Origin: Caprimulgus europaeus | Taxonomy: Eukaryota > Chordata > Aves > Caprimulgiformes > Caprimulgidae | NCBI GenBank assembly: GCA_907165065.1 | Contig: OU015523.1 | Coordinates: 42,955,702 to 43,019,701, forward strand | DNA length: 64,000 bases | Direction: 5' to 3' | Part shown: positions 47,019-58,580 of the stretch, one piece after another | How positions within the stretch are numbered: position 1 is the stretch's first letter | Layout: each line of letters opens with the position of its first letter | Program-made: the position numbers and the translations under genes | Notes under the pieces: generated by a model | What the model saw: only the letters and a program-made list of their open reading frames with translations | What the model was told of the DNA's origin: nothing | Databases searched by the model: none

Positions 47019-47634
47019 TGTTCTGGTTTCACTAGGATAGAGTTAATTTTCTAAGATAGAGTTTAATTTACTAAGAAGTAGCTAGAATCAATATGGGATT
47101 TGTTATGAGAAGAATGTTGATAACATATTAATGTTTTTAGTTGTTGCTGAAAGCCAAAGGACTTCATGTTTTGCTAGTTTGCAAGTGCAAAGGACTGGAT
47201 GGGGGCAAGCATAGTAATTAGCAAAATCCAAAACTAACATTTGGATATGCCAATGAGATATTCCATATAATATCATGTCATGTTCAGTACATTAGTGAGG
47301 GTTGACCAAAAAGCTGGGGATTCTCTTGGGAAGTGCTTGGGCTTGCTCTCCTGGGATTGTAGTTTCAGTTTCAGGACTGTCTCTGGTCTAGGGTCACTGG
47401 CTGGGGACAGGCTGGGCATCAGTCAGCGGGTGGTGAGCAATTGCACTGTGCATCACTTATTTGCATATTCTGTTATTACTGTTATTATTTTATCTCAATT
47501 AGTAAATTGTTTTCCACTCAACCCATGAGTTTTCTCACTTTTATCCTTCCAATTCTCTCCCCTATTCCCCGGGCTGGGGCAGGGAGAGTGAGTGAGCATC
47601 TGTGTTTGGCTGCAAGCCAAGTGAAACCACCACA
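47019..47634 (+). mobile_element. Solo LTR, second ERVL-like family
   Basis: A 616-bp element begins TGTTCTGGTTTCACTAGG and ends GTGAAACCACCACA. It is flanked by near-identical pentamers GCCAA (47014-47018) and GCCAC (47635-47639), four of five matching. It is colinear with 10121-10742: GTTATGAGAAGAATGTTGAT, CAATGAGATATTCCAT, a TTATTACTG tract, and a TTTGGCTGCAAG...CA end. It carries a private tandem duplication of about 20 bp near its 5' end (47036-47075). No internal retroviral sequence adjoins it. Confidence 0.88.
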
Positions 47635-47639
47635 GCCAC

Positions 47640-50370
47640 GAAAACAGTTTAAATATACCCATTATGGTGCAAGATGAGTGAAAGAACACAGTTTATGCTT
47701 CATTTGTCAGTTAGTTTTCTGGAAATCCTGTCTGCTCCAGGAAGTTAGATGTGAATTCAGCTGCAGCAAGTGGAGCTTCAGTTTACATGCCAGCGACTAG
47801 CGCCACAAAAAGGGTTTAGTAGGTGTAAATGCCATCATATAGAAGTGTCACATAAGTTCTTCTGTGTTGCTAACAAATGTTCACCTTTTGCTCAAAGTTA
47901 TTTCATTGAATTGCCATCAGCGAGGAGCTAAAGCTAACTTTCCCCCAAGGGGTAATGATTCAATGTGATTCATAAAACAATGTGTGAAGTCTGAAATAAA
48001 ATTTTTAGACAATATACTCCGCTCCTGCGAAATACATAAAAAGGAATGATTCCTCAAAGTAATACTATACCATCTCTGCATGAAACTCAATACTCCTGCT
48101 GATCTATCTCATCTGAAGAAGGTGTTTCCTTCTTTTAGGCTCTATTATGTAGATTTGCTGTGGGATTGAGCCAGTTTTCTTCTGAGTCCCTCTTTAACAG
48201 AAGCATTTTCTGTGGCCTAGGCATGTGCCCTCAGGGTTGCAAGAATATCTACTGCATTTTGCAAAGGAAATTAGAACTATGCTACATTTGTGATTAAAAA
48301 AATAAAAGGGAGAAAAAGAAAAGATAAAAAGAAAATAGGAACATCAGCCTGAAAATAAATCCAGCACATTAAATGAAAACACTTTTCGCAAGACAATCAA
48401 GTTAAGGGACTATACCTCCTTGAAGACCACAGGCCTTTTTTCAAGCAACAACTTAATCTCCAGAAGCTTTTGACATCTACCACCCAGGAAACTACCATGC
48501 ATATGCATGTTCCATGTTTTCTGATCCTTCCTTCTTTTGTATTTAAGCCTTATCTTCACAGAAAACAAATTTGAATTCTGTGGCTGATTATGGAAATATG
48601 AAGAGCAAAAGCTGATGACCAAAGGAGCAAAGATCTCTTTCTATGGAAGTGTTCTTTGCAATTAGAAGCAGAGCATGAGATTAATATATTTTTATCAAAA
48701 GTATTTATGTAATTGGTCTCTAAACTGTCTGTTTTCCAAACATATTTATGAGATGCCAGTAGGTCATAAAAAGCCCTCTCCAACATGTAGTCTGACATAT
48801 TCCCACTGTGAGTGATAGTTACAGTTCACAGTTTCTGCTGTAGCATGAGTGGTAGCTTAAAGTTTTGCAACTTTAGAGATTTTGAAAAAGACAAGCTTTT
48901 AAACATTGTTTAAACAAGGTATGTAAGATAAAAGTTACTATGGTATTGAGACGTAAAAGCATTCTTGCCTCCTGTACTCTTTGTATTTAAGCAGCCTAGC
49001 AGAGAGATCACAACGCGAGAGGACCCACAGCGTCTGGGTTTCTCCTACTAGCTCCACTACAGGCCAACTGAGAAAACCACTCTCTCCTACTGCTCAAGTG
49101 TGGTGATGTCATTTAGCTATCTTCTTAAATGATTTGAGGTAGATCCACTCATATCTGCTACGTGTAATTACAGGCCTGCCCTGTTTTTCCCTTGAACGAT
49201 ATTGAACTTCAAGTATAAGGGAAAGACATCTATCAAAGCTGTGAATATTGCAATACAATCTGGATTTGGATTAGTATGTTTTACCACAAAAAATTCATCA
49301 GTAATTCTGGTACTCTAATGAGGTGCTGTAAATTTATTTTCCTAAAAGAAGTCGTTGACAGCTGACAGTGTCTGGAGTGGAAGAGTGGAAGAGAAGGGAT
49401 CTCTACCATCAACACTGCAAGAGGCAGACCAGCAAATCTTATGCTTGGTTGGAGACATTTTCACAACAGCATATTTGCACTTGTTACTGGGCTTCAGCTT
49501 TTCCAATTCAATTCCATTTCCAAATGACAGTTTATTCATGGTCTGCTCGCAGTAATTCTTTTGGATATACATAAACTTGTGACTATTCTTATCTGAGTTT
49601 TAGAATTTCTCTGCTGTTCTGTTACTTGAGGGTAATTTTAGCTACAGTTTTGTACTACAGTAGTTGAGCCAACTTAAAATATAGAGAGTTTCAGATTAAT
49701 ATCTACAATTTATCTCTACTTAGGTTCTCAAATCCCTTGTGCTGCATGTATCTTCTGCATCAACAGCTGCACCTAGTAGACAATTAGGCTTTCCCATCAG
49801 TGAGCTTTGGATGTATAAATTTTCCAGTCTCATGTTCTCCTCATAAATCTAGTTTCTAAACATGAAGTAATAATCTGCATTCCCATAATCTGTAACTGTT
49901 TCCAAAAGATACCTGTTCACATACAGCTAATACCATGGTTTGCAGGCAGCTATGAGAATATGCAAATAAAGCAAAGAAACATTTGGCATGTACTTTGCCT
50001 TTCTAGCTCATCGTTCAATCTGCATCTTATTGCTACCCATCCAATTACCCAAATGGGGATATTCAATATATGGCTCACATAGATTTTTAAATTGAAAATA
50101 ATTTTCCTGAGGAAGGGAACACTGTATTTCTTAGCATAAGCAAGGTGGAAAAAAAATTGGACCAGAATACTTGATGCAATTTATCTATAGACATTGCTGC
50201 AAGAAGTTCTATAGCTTAAGGTCAACTACTTCTAATGTCCTTCCTTCAAGTATTTCTCTTCTATTGTAGGTGTCATTTTTTCCAGGAGGTATTTAATGTG
50301 ACCCAAATTTGCTTGCTACCTTTCTTCGAAGAGGGTGGTTTTGCATAAAAAATGTTTTCTAAAATCCCAA
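47640..50370. other. Noncoding stretch, nothing secure
   Basis: No confirmed gene. A purine-rich patch lies near 48297-48345. A minus-strand open frame ending near 49342 is protein-like and followed by AATAAA, but it lacks a convincing acceptor and family match. Confidence 0.45.
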
Positions 50371-50955
50371 AATCACTGAATCACAGACTGGTTGACATTG
50401 GATGACCTCTGGAGGTCATCTGTTCCAACCCCCCTGCTCAAGTAAGGCTACCTACAACTGGTTTCCCAGGACCATGTCCAGACACCTTTTGAATATATCC
50501 AAGGATGGAGACTTTACAGCCTCCCTGAGCAACCTGTGCCAGGGCTTGATCACCCTCACAGTGAAAAAGTGTTTCCTGATATTCAGAGGGAACCTCCTGT
50601 GCTCCAGTTTGTGCCCATGGCTTCTGGTCCTGTCACTGGGCACCACTGAAAAGAGCCTGGCTCCGTCCTCTGTGCACCTTCCCTTCCCATACTTGTACAC
50701 ATCAGTAATATTCCCTTGAGCCTTCTCTAGGCTAAACTCAGCTCTCAACCTTTTGTTATAGAAGCTCTAGTCCTTTCATCATCTTTGTGTCCCTTCACAA
50801 GATTGTCTCCAGTATGTCCATGTCTCTCTTTTACTGGGGAGCCCAGAGCTGGACTCAGCACTCCAGGTGAGGCCTCACCAGTGCTGAGTAGCAGAAAAGG
50901 ATGTCCTCCCTCAATATGCTGGCAACATTTTGCCTAATATAGTACAAATCATTGC
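50371..50955 (-). mobile_element. CR1 LINE 3' portion, antisense
   Basis: The plus strand shows AATCACTGAATCACAGACTG, GGAGGTCATCTGTTCCAACC, CTGTGCTCCAGTTTGTGCCC and CACTCCAGGTGAGGCCTCACC, the usual reversed CR1 3' UTR and ORF2 C-terminus. About 585 bp survive, more diverged than the 24.6-kb and 46.2-kb copies, and the terminal octamers are degenerate. The homology ends near the 'GCTGGCAACATTTTGCC' segment. Confidence 0.9.
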
Positions 50956-51961
50956 TGTGGACCAGAAGGCTTCAAAGACATATTTGATAGATGGTGCTGA
51001 CATCTCTTTGATCCAAGGTGCAAGTAATCGAGTGAAAGAAAAATTATGCCAACTGTGGCTCAAATTTTAAGATGATCCTTTTATGAAAATTTATTTGTCA
51101 TTAAGACTCAAACACACAGGAAGATGCTAACTGGAAAAAAAAAAAATCACGTTAAGAGGCACAATACTTTTCTAAGCCAAATAGCCCAAGCCACCACCCA
51201 AGCCATCCAAGAGCCAAATACTCTTCCCATTCCAAAGTATGGGAAAGCAGAGTTTGCAATAATGAGATTTGTGGATTGCCAATTATTTGTTTGTTTGGTT
51301 TTTTCCTTTTTGCGCAGCTCCTAGTGCAAGATGACTCTTCATCCGCTGTCTTAGTTGTACAACATACATAGAGATGAGCTTCTTAATTTGAAACACTTCA
51401 AACTGAAAAACATTGCCTTCAGCATGTATGCTTTCCTAACACCAGGAGCCACTGTAGCAAGAAGCCTTGACTTTAAAGGTGGGAGTAGCACAAACGTCTG
51501 GAAGTTTACCTGACCAAATATAAGGTCATGCAGCACATTCTGCTGTACCTTTGGGCTCCCAAATGGGAAATAACAAAGTTCTGGATGTAACGGGTGACCA
51601 CCAATAGTTATGATTCACTGAGGTAACCAACCAACAAAGAGTGAAAATCAACCTTGGGGCATAACACGTGGTGTTTCCAGTGGAAATAGGAAAACATCAA
51701 GACTGCTCTAAAAAAGTAAAGATCTTCTCTAGAAGCGTATATCAAATTCTGACCAGACAAGTCCAAGAAAAAGTCACAGAGATCTAACGCTGCAAGTATG
51801 TTCACAGGTATGGAAAGACAGGAGATTATAACTGAAGAACTTCATTTATTGGTGTCAGCAAAATGAAGGTGGAGAGTGTAAGTAATTGCTCTTTATAAAT
51901 ATATATGGGAGGAGAGAGAGTGGGCCTGCAGGAATGTAAAAAAACTTCCAACTAACCAACC

Positions 51962-51990
51962 AAAAAAAAAAAAAAGAAAAAAAGAAAAAA
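51962..51990. repeat. Poly(A)/A-rich tract
   Basis: Runs of 14, 7 and 6 A are broken by single G. No element body was recognised on either side that would make it a retroposon tail. Confidence 0.85.
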
Positions 51991-54560
51991 CACAAGTTTG
52001 AGAGTAATTTTGGAGTATTGGCACAAGAATAAATTGCTGGAAATTAGAAATAGGATTCCAATGCCAAAGGTATTGGAGCAACCTTCCAGTGATGGCAAAA
52101 GAACTACTTCTGTTTCTGAACATAAACTCTTAAGTGCATGAAAGAGTCAAAACAGCTCTCCATAAGAGCAAATGATCCAGGAAGTCTCTTCCAGGTCTGT
52201 ACCCCCCACGTCCACACCTTAGTTCCAGAACTGCCCTGGAGGAGTAACTGCATAAAGGCTGAAATAGCTCATGAAGTGCTAGATGAGATATATCTGTAGC
52301 AATTCAGTTTCCTCTGAAGCTGGTAGCACTTCCATTCATAGCATGAACAAATTTTTATTTCTGGGCTGCAAGTGTTTCAACCAGCTAGATAGCTGCTAAC
52401 TACCTCTAAGTGCCAGCAGCACCTCGGCTTAACCAGAGTGAGCAATGGGCGTCAGTACTTGCAGCCAGTAATTAAAGCCAATTCCCACCACCCTGCTTTG
52501 GAGATGAGCAGCTGTCAACAAAACCAGCAAAAGCCAAAAGAAGGTTACATTTCCAAAATGCTTGAGAAGTACCATTCTGGAAAGACAGATTGAAACAAGG
52601 TGTTAACTAACTTATCCTCACCACTTGCATGCCTAGTGACACAAATCCCACACCTGGCACCATAAGCAAACTGTAGGGAGAAACCTGCTTTCCTCCCTCA
52701 TCAGCTCGTACAGCAGAAGAATTTCTTCAGAGGCTTTCAGCCTATTTGTGTTTCAGCTTGCAGCACTGTTAACAGCACTATTTCTGCCATTGCTTAAATG
52801 AGGATGAGCAAGAAATGAAGAACTTCTATTCTGTGCTCAGTTCCCTTATAAGCTACAGCTACTTTTCCAAACACTCCATTCAAAGATATATTAATAAATG
52901 GTGACCTAATGTGGCAGATATGCTGTGCCCATACTTTCTCTCCTCTCATCTGGCAGCACTTTTTAAAGGTAGTAATTTTTTGACTGCTGTTCTAACAGCT
53001 ATGCTCTTCACACCGTGCACCATGGCTGATTTCATTGTCAAGCTACATTTAGTCTGGCATATATCTGTGTGTGGTTTAACCATAGGTTTATTGAAGCGAA
53101 CATGGTTATTATCTCTTATTTTCCTTGAATGCATATAATCTCACACAGAGCTCTACTGTTATCCCTGATATGAGCATATCTGAGCAGGGTCATTTTAAAG
53201 ACTAATTCAAAATATCACATAATATTTCCTCTAATGGCACAAAACTGATTTACAATTTTGCAGGAAAGTTATTTGCACTGTGATATAGCATGGTTAATAG
53301 CTGAAGTCCATAAAGACTGCAATCAAGACATTCCATCATATTTTATATCTGGCTGCCTTTTGTTGATAGGTTTGTTCTCCACTGTATATGCCCTTTTACA
53401 TGAAATATTTCTTCATGTCTACTGAGTTAATTCACCTTATCTCTATTGTTATAGCTACTAGTGGACCTTTCATGTGTTTAGTACATGGTGGTGTAATTCT
53501 TCCAAACACCAATTTTCCCTTCCTATTTCTATAAATGTGAAATTCTTAATTATGTCTTTGTTGTAACATTAAACTAAAGTAAACAAATGAGATTTGACAA
53601 GATGGAGATGACAGTCTTAAGGCATGCCATCTGGGAACAGTGGGATTTTTTCTGTAGTTTCATTTCTCACTCCAAATCCTACCATGTCCTAGCATGTAAA
53701 GATCTGTTAAGGAGCAGTGCCATCAGTTAAAACATGTTGGATACCCTTGTGTGGCCAGCAGACCTGAACAGAGTGCTGTAGCAATGTTTAAAAAACTACA
53801 GTCAATATACAAGCTCTCAGAGAATCCAGAGTTAGAATTCACACAACTTGCATTGATTCTGCATTCTTTTAATGTGACAGCAATGTCAAATGAAGAGTGG
53901 CATAATTTTTGCTTCAAAATTCAAAACTTCAGAAAAACTCACAATTGCTTGCAGTCCTGCAAAAAAGGGCTTGGGTTTGACTTTAGTTTATATGGTTACT
54001 TGAAAAGGAAGAGGAGGATGGGCATAAACAGGAAGACCATGTGGAAGAACAAGGAGTGAGCCATGACACACAAGCTGAGGGTCAACTCCTGGCTAAAGAA
54101 CTGATTCCTGATGCTACGCAAATCATTTGAGTTCTTTATGTACAACGGAGATTATAATGTCTCCTGGAGTAGGGACAGCTTTTTAAAGCAGGTGTTGTCT
54201 TTCTCTTCTTATATATACAAAGCCTAGCAACAAGTGGACATGATTTTGGTAGAGGCATCTACACACTCCTAGAAGGAGATAGCATTTGTATGGAATTTAT
54301 TTTGAAAGAAAATCATATCCTGATAGCTTTATTCCTGTCATTCTGCTCTTTCCTGAGCTGTACCAAAGCTCTGAATTTCCTTTGAATCCTTGAAAAGCCT
54401 CTCATTTAGTTATTTAATTTAGTAATTCATATAATGCTTATGATCTTGGCATGCTCTGCATGAAAGTAAAAATTTAACATTACGTAAGCCACCCACAACA
54501 GGTAACAGAAGTTAAATTACTGCTGTTGATGCTATTGAAAACCTTGACAGTCAAATTAAC

Positions 54561-54607
54561 TTAAATTAAAATTAAAAAAACAAAACCAAACCAAAACAAA
54601 AAACAAA
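54561..54607. repeat. A-rich CAAAA/CCAAA tract
   Basis: This is an AAAACCAAACC type low-complexity run following TTAAATTAAAATTA. No element was recognised next to it. Confidence 0.8.
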
Positions 54608-55899
54608 TCCATCAAAATTGAAACACAACACATCAAATTTGCCTTATATTCTCCTAGGTACGAAACTCAGAGACTGGCTGGATATGACTGCCAAATTGGA
54701 ACTTCTGCTGGAAAAAGCCCTGCCCCAGTTCTCCTTGTATCTAGGACCAGACTGACTGGTAGAGATCCCTCACTGCCAAAACAGCAGGGGTAATGGATAC
54801 AGACCTGCCTCCTGGTTTTCTTGGCTATTTACTTTTGAACAGTAAAAGCTTTTCCCTTCTCTGGAATGTGAAAGTAATGTTGCTACCAGCCAGCCATTTC
54901 AAGGAAGATGGGGGTAAGGTTCACTGCCACCAGGAACAGAAGTCACACGGAGCCATGAGCCTGCACTAAGTCAGGCTGCCATTTCCTTCTCACATGTGAG
55001 GTGCACACTCTCCCTTATTTACTTTCACATGGACCACATGGCTCTATGGTTCCTGAATGTTGGTTTTATATAATTAGAAGAACCTCTGGAATGTAAGGGT
55101 TTTTCAGCTCTCGTGTGTGCACAAAGAATGAATGATATGTTTGTTGATTTAACTAAGCTTGTGTTCAGAACTCTTCAGGAAAATAAAATATTTCTTTGAG
55201 AGGTAATGTGATCCCACAAATTAATGTTGAGATGAGAAGTAATTCATTCAACAGACTGTTACTGAAGTGTCACATGTACCTGGCCCACACTGTCAAAATC
55301 AGGAGCTTCAACAAGATGCAACCTGCCATCCCTCCCTCAAACATCCCCCCACCAGTTAGTCAGCTAGGCAGGTGGCCTGATCTTCAGAGACACCGAGCAC
55401 CTGCAATCTGCACTGACTTTCACATCTGAAAAACAAATTCAGTGGGAGGTATGAATGATTATCATGTCTGAAAAACAAGCCTTTTGGGTAAAAATGGAGC
55501 GATTTCATGCTTTTTCTTTTTTAGGTTCTGTCTGCATTATGCTTTGGTGTTCCCATTTCAGAGATCATAGCAGTTTTACCAACTTCATAGAGACATAGTG
55601 TTTGTTACTTAGGTAAGCACTAAATAAGTGCCATACCTTACTAATTTCTCATTACTTCTGTAATGAATATATTTCTGGCAGCTGCTTTAGAAGGCACTAG
55701 GTGCAGCACTACCCCAGGTGAAGAGGTGATGCTGCAACATTCAAGTTCCGGTGTACACTAAAGCCAAATAACACAGGCAGTGATTGCAGGAGCCAAAAGT
55801 TTATCAGTAATTCCATAAACAATACCATTAGGAGTCCAGTCTGCATGACAGATATGGAGCTGAAATGTAGCAACATAATGAATACAAAGATCTAACCAT

Positions 55900-58320
55900 T
55901 TTTTTTTTCTGAGTATTGCAGTAATAGTATGGCCATGGTGGTCTAAGAGCAGAAGTAAAGCAAAGTTTGTGGGCAGGAGTGAAATGTTTCATTAAACTCA
56001 TTGGCTAAAGCTGGAAGCAACAGAGAAGTGATTGGGTGCACAAGCCCCTCTTCAGGTCTGAAATAGAAACAGCAGCTGCAAAAGCTGAAATTAACCCATC
56101 AGACTGAAACAAAAAAGTAGTAAGTACCTGTGGAGACAGTAAGTTTGTTAAATCCTCTGGAAGAGAGTGAGAAATATATTTATCCCTCTCCAAGGCTAGA
56201 GAGGTTATTTTAAGGTGGAGGGTGTTAAATGAGAACATGCCTCAGAAGAGGTTTTAATCTCAGTATTTGTAAGAGAAATGATTTCTAGTACCTGTCCTCC
56301 TGTTTTGGAGGTGTTTCATTGTGCCTCTGTGTGAATAATACAAAAAATCTCAGAGATGGTGTGGCTGCCTTGAGAGAATTATCTCCCACTGGAAGCTGGA
56401 TGTTTCTGTCCATCACTGGCTGTGTGAGCTCATCCCTGTGCATTACGGTTGTTTGGTCTCAGATATAGTTTCCAGAAGGGCATATGGCACAGTGGATAGA
56501 CTGCAGAAATGTTTTGTAAGGGCTCCGAGGATGATTGCTGTTGTGAGAAGAGGTGTTGCCAGATTCAATGTTTGCTGCTCAAATACTGCCTCAATCTCTT
56601 TGGTATCTACTATCCCTGAGTGTTTGTTTCTGGGGCTGAAGTTAGTAAGACCAGAGTTATATGAAAAGTAGGAGTTCTGATTCTGACAAAATCTCATTTG
56701 GTTCAGGATCTTGTAAGTTGCTAATGATTGTTTCTTTAGGTCCCAGATTAGGCTGGTAGCAATAGTGCTTGACAGTATTTTAGATCCTTTTAACTCAACA
56801 GATGCAATCCATCTGCCCCAGAGAACACACCTGTCTGGTAAAGGACAACTAAATAATTAAAATTATTGTCATGAGTGATCTCTTCAGAGCAAATGAGGTG
56901 GGGTCTGAAAAGCCCAGATCTTTTGAAGAGTGGCTGATTTTCTTCAGGCAAGCATATTTATCTATGAGTTTCTCGCCACAATTGGTAAATTGCATTTTGA
57001 TACAGGTTACCTAAGGTAATTTCAGTGCAGTGATATTCCAGAGAGTTTGATTGAGGGACAATTGTTATTGAACTTGATAAAAATCAATGATGAAATTAAT
57101 GTTTTCAGTGTAAAGGGTAAAGCTTTCACTTAAGTATACAAGGTAGAGCAGAGGCTTAGTGATATAATTTTTTTTGTTGTTTACATTTTCCCTATTTTTT
57201 TTTTTGAGGTAGTTCATTATATTAGTCAAAATATTATGGAATTATCTTTATTCTTATACTGTGCCTGTTGTCTGAAATGTTAATTGAAATGAAGCTGTTC
57301 AGGGTGAGGATGAACTAGATTATTTTTTTAATTTATATGGGCTGGAGCACAGAAGGTTGATATTCATCTTGGAGACATACTGAGGACAAACAAGGATGCT
57401 ATCAGAGAGTGGAACACAGTGGACAAATGAGGGACATTCCTGGTGGACATGGCGATACTATTGTGGGGAGGTAGTTCTGTTCAATAACATGTTTCATTGT
57501 GGAGAAAACATTTTGTTTTCTGCACAGTCTTCCTTCACTTAATTAGTCAGACTGTCATATAGTTGCATGTCTGTACTACTTAAGATTTAGGATAGACTTC
57601 CTTTGTGAGACAGGAAAACATTGTAGTCATGGTTAGTTTGCTATTTCTCTCACAATTCTTTTCCTGAAATAGTCAATATATTGGTTCAAGAGGACCACTT
57701 TGTCTTGAGACTTCAAGTCCAGTATATTTCCTTGTGTTCTTCCTGAAGTTGCCATTGGAGGACTGGCATTGGAATTACCTTCAGGCTTCTTAAGGAAAAA
57801 GTATGAAGGAAAGAGTCATTCTAATTCCCCGTATAAAAGTATGTCATCTAATTGTTCTTCTAAGAAGACATTTGGGATTTTGGAGCAGACAGTTGACCAT
57901 AGGTTAGCAGATTTTTCATTGACTGAAGGTGTTTGAATGGTTCTTTATTAGGTAGGAGCCGGGGCAGCTGTTGTGTTAGTTCTTGTATTTGGTGCCTGTC
58001 ATGGTTATTTAGATTTTTTAGTCTATTCCAAAATGGTTGGGGAAACTTCAGAAGCACTTCATTTTAATCTGCTTCTTATTTTAGTTCATCATTTTGGAGT
58101 GGTTAGGTAAAGGAAATTATTTTCCAGGTTTTTCTAGCATTTTGATACATAACTTCTACACTGTATTTGGAATGGTGAATCTCTGCCAAATGATTACTGG
58201 TGGTCACATGCTCTAGGAGGCTACTGTTCTCCTGGAATAACCTCATAAAGTAGAGGCCTTTTTTTTGAGCTAAAAATGTATCACTCCTCCCTCTGCTAAC
58301 ACACTGTCTCCATTTCACAG
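55900..58320 (-). mobile_element. Old retroelement relic, possibly Penelope-like
   Basis: On the minus strand, 56240 to about 55905 resembles the 3' region of a repeat I have seen recur in amniote genomes. It has AACACCCTCCACCTTAAAAT, then ATTTCAGACCTGAAGAGGGG, then GCCAATGAGTTTAATGAAAC, then CTTAGACCACCATGGCC. CTGAAGA followed by a GGGGC...GCACCC pairing resembles a decayed hammerhead core. Upstream on the same strand, partial frames at 58318-58103 (HLAEIHHSKYSVEVMYQ) and 58057-57860 (PNKEPFKHLQSMKNLL) may be its coding remnant. I could not match them to a domain with confidence. The Penelope-like assignment rests only on the ribozyme-like end. Limits are approximate, and the middle may be ordinary unique DNA. 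Confidence 0.4.
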
Positions 58321-58420
58321 ATACCAGCTGCCTTTTCTTTTTGGTAATTTAACTTGTTAACATAAAGAAATTAAGTTCAGAGTAATTACTCTCAACTTGC
58401 ATTTATCTTTGAAGGTTGCA

Positions 58421-58580
58421 GCTTCCAGACCCGCACAAGGCCTTGCATTCCTGAAAGCTATCAATTTTCTTCAACCACAGTAATTGGTCCAATAAAAAAA
58501 ATATTACCTGTACCTACAAACCTTGCCTTGCCCTGAACCACCACAGCTCCTGCTTCAAGTGCAGTGGCATGCTTCCAGGT
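58421..58580 (+). mobile_element. Second 3'-end relic of the same repeat type
   Basis: In the plus orientation the order is CCAGACCCGCACAAGGCC, TTCCTGAAAGC, GTAATTGGTCCAATAAAAAA, ATATTACCTGTACCTACAAA and CCTTGCC. This parallels the amniote repeat end 'CTGATGA, stem, GAAAGC, GGTCCAATAAAAGATATTACC'. The CTGATGA half has decayed, while GAAA (58453-58456) and the AATAAA-containing segment survive. It is opposite in orientation to the relic ending near 55.9 kb. Confidence 0.55.

Larger units (their letters stand above)
50956..55899. other. Noncoding stretch with A-rich simple repeats
   Basis: No supported gene in 4.9 kb. A-rich runs lie at 51962-51990 and 54561-54607. A plus-strand frame of 102 codons (53751-54059) has protein-like composition but no recognisable family, splice context or upstream signal. 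Confidence 0.45.

Noticed and set aside
53751..54059. 102-codon plus-strand frame as a small gene
   Set aside because: Composition is protein-like, but the length is within chance for 64 kb of AT-rich DNA and nothing supports start, splice or family.
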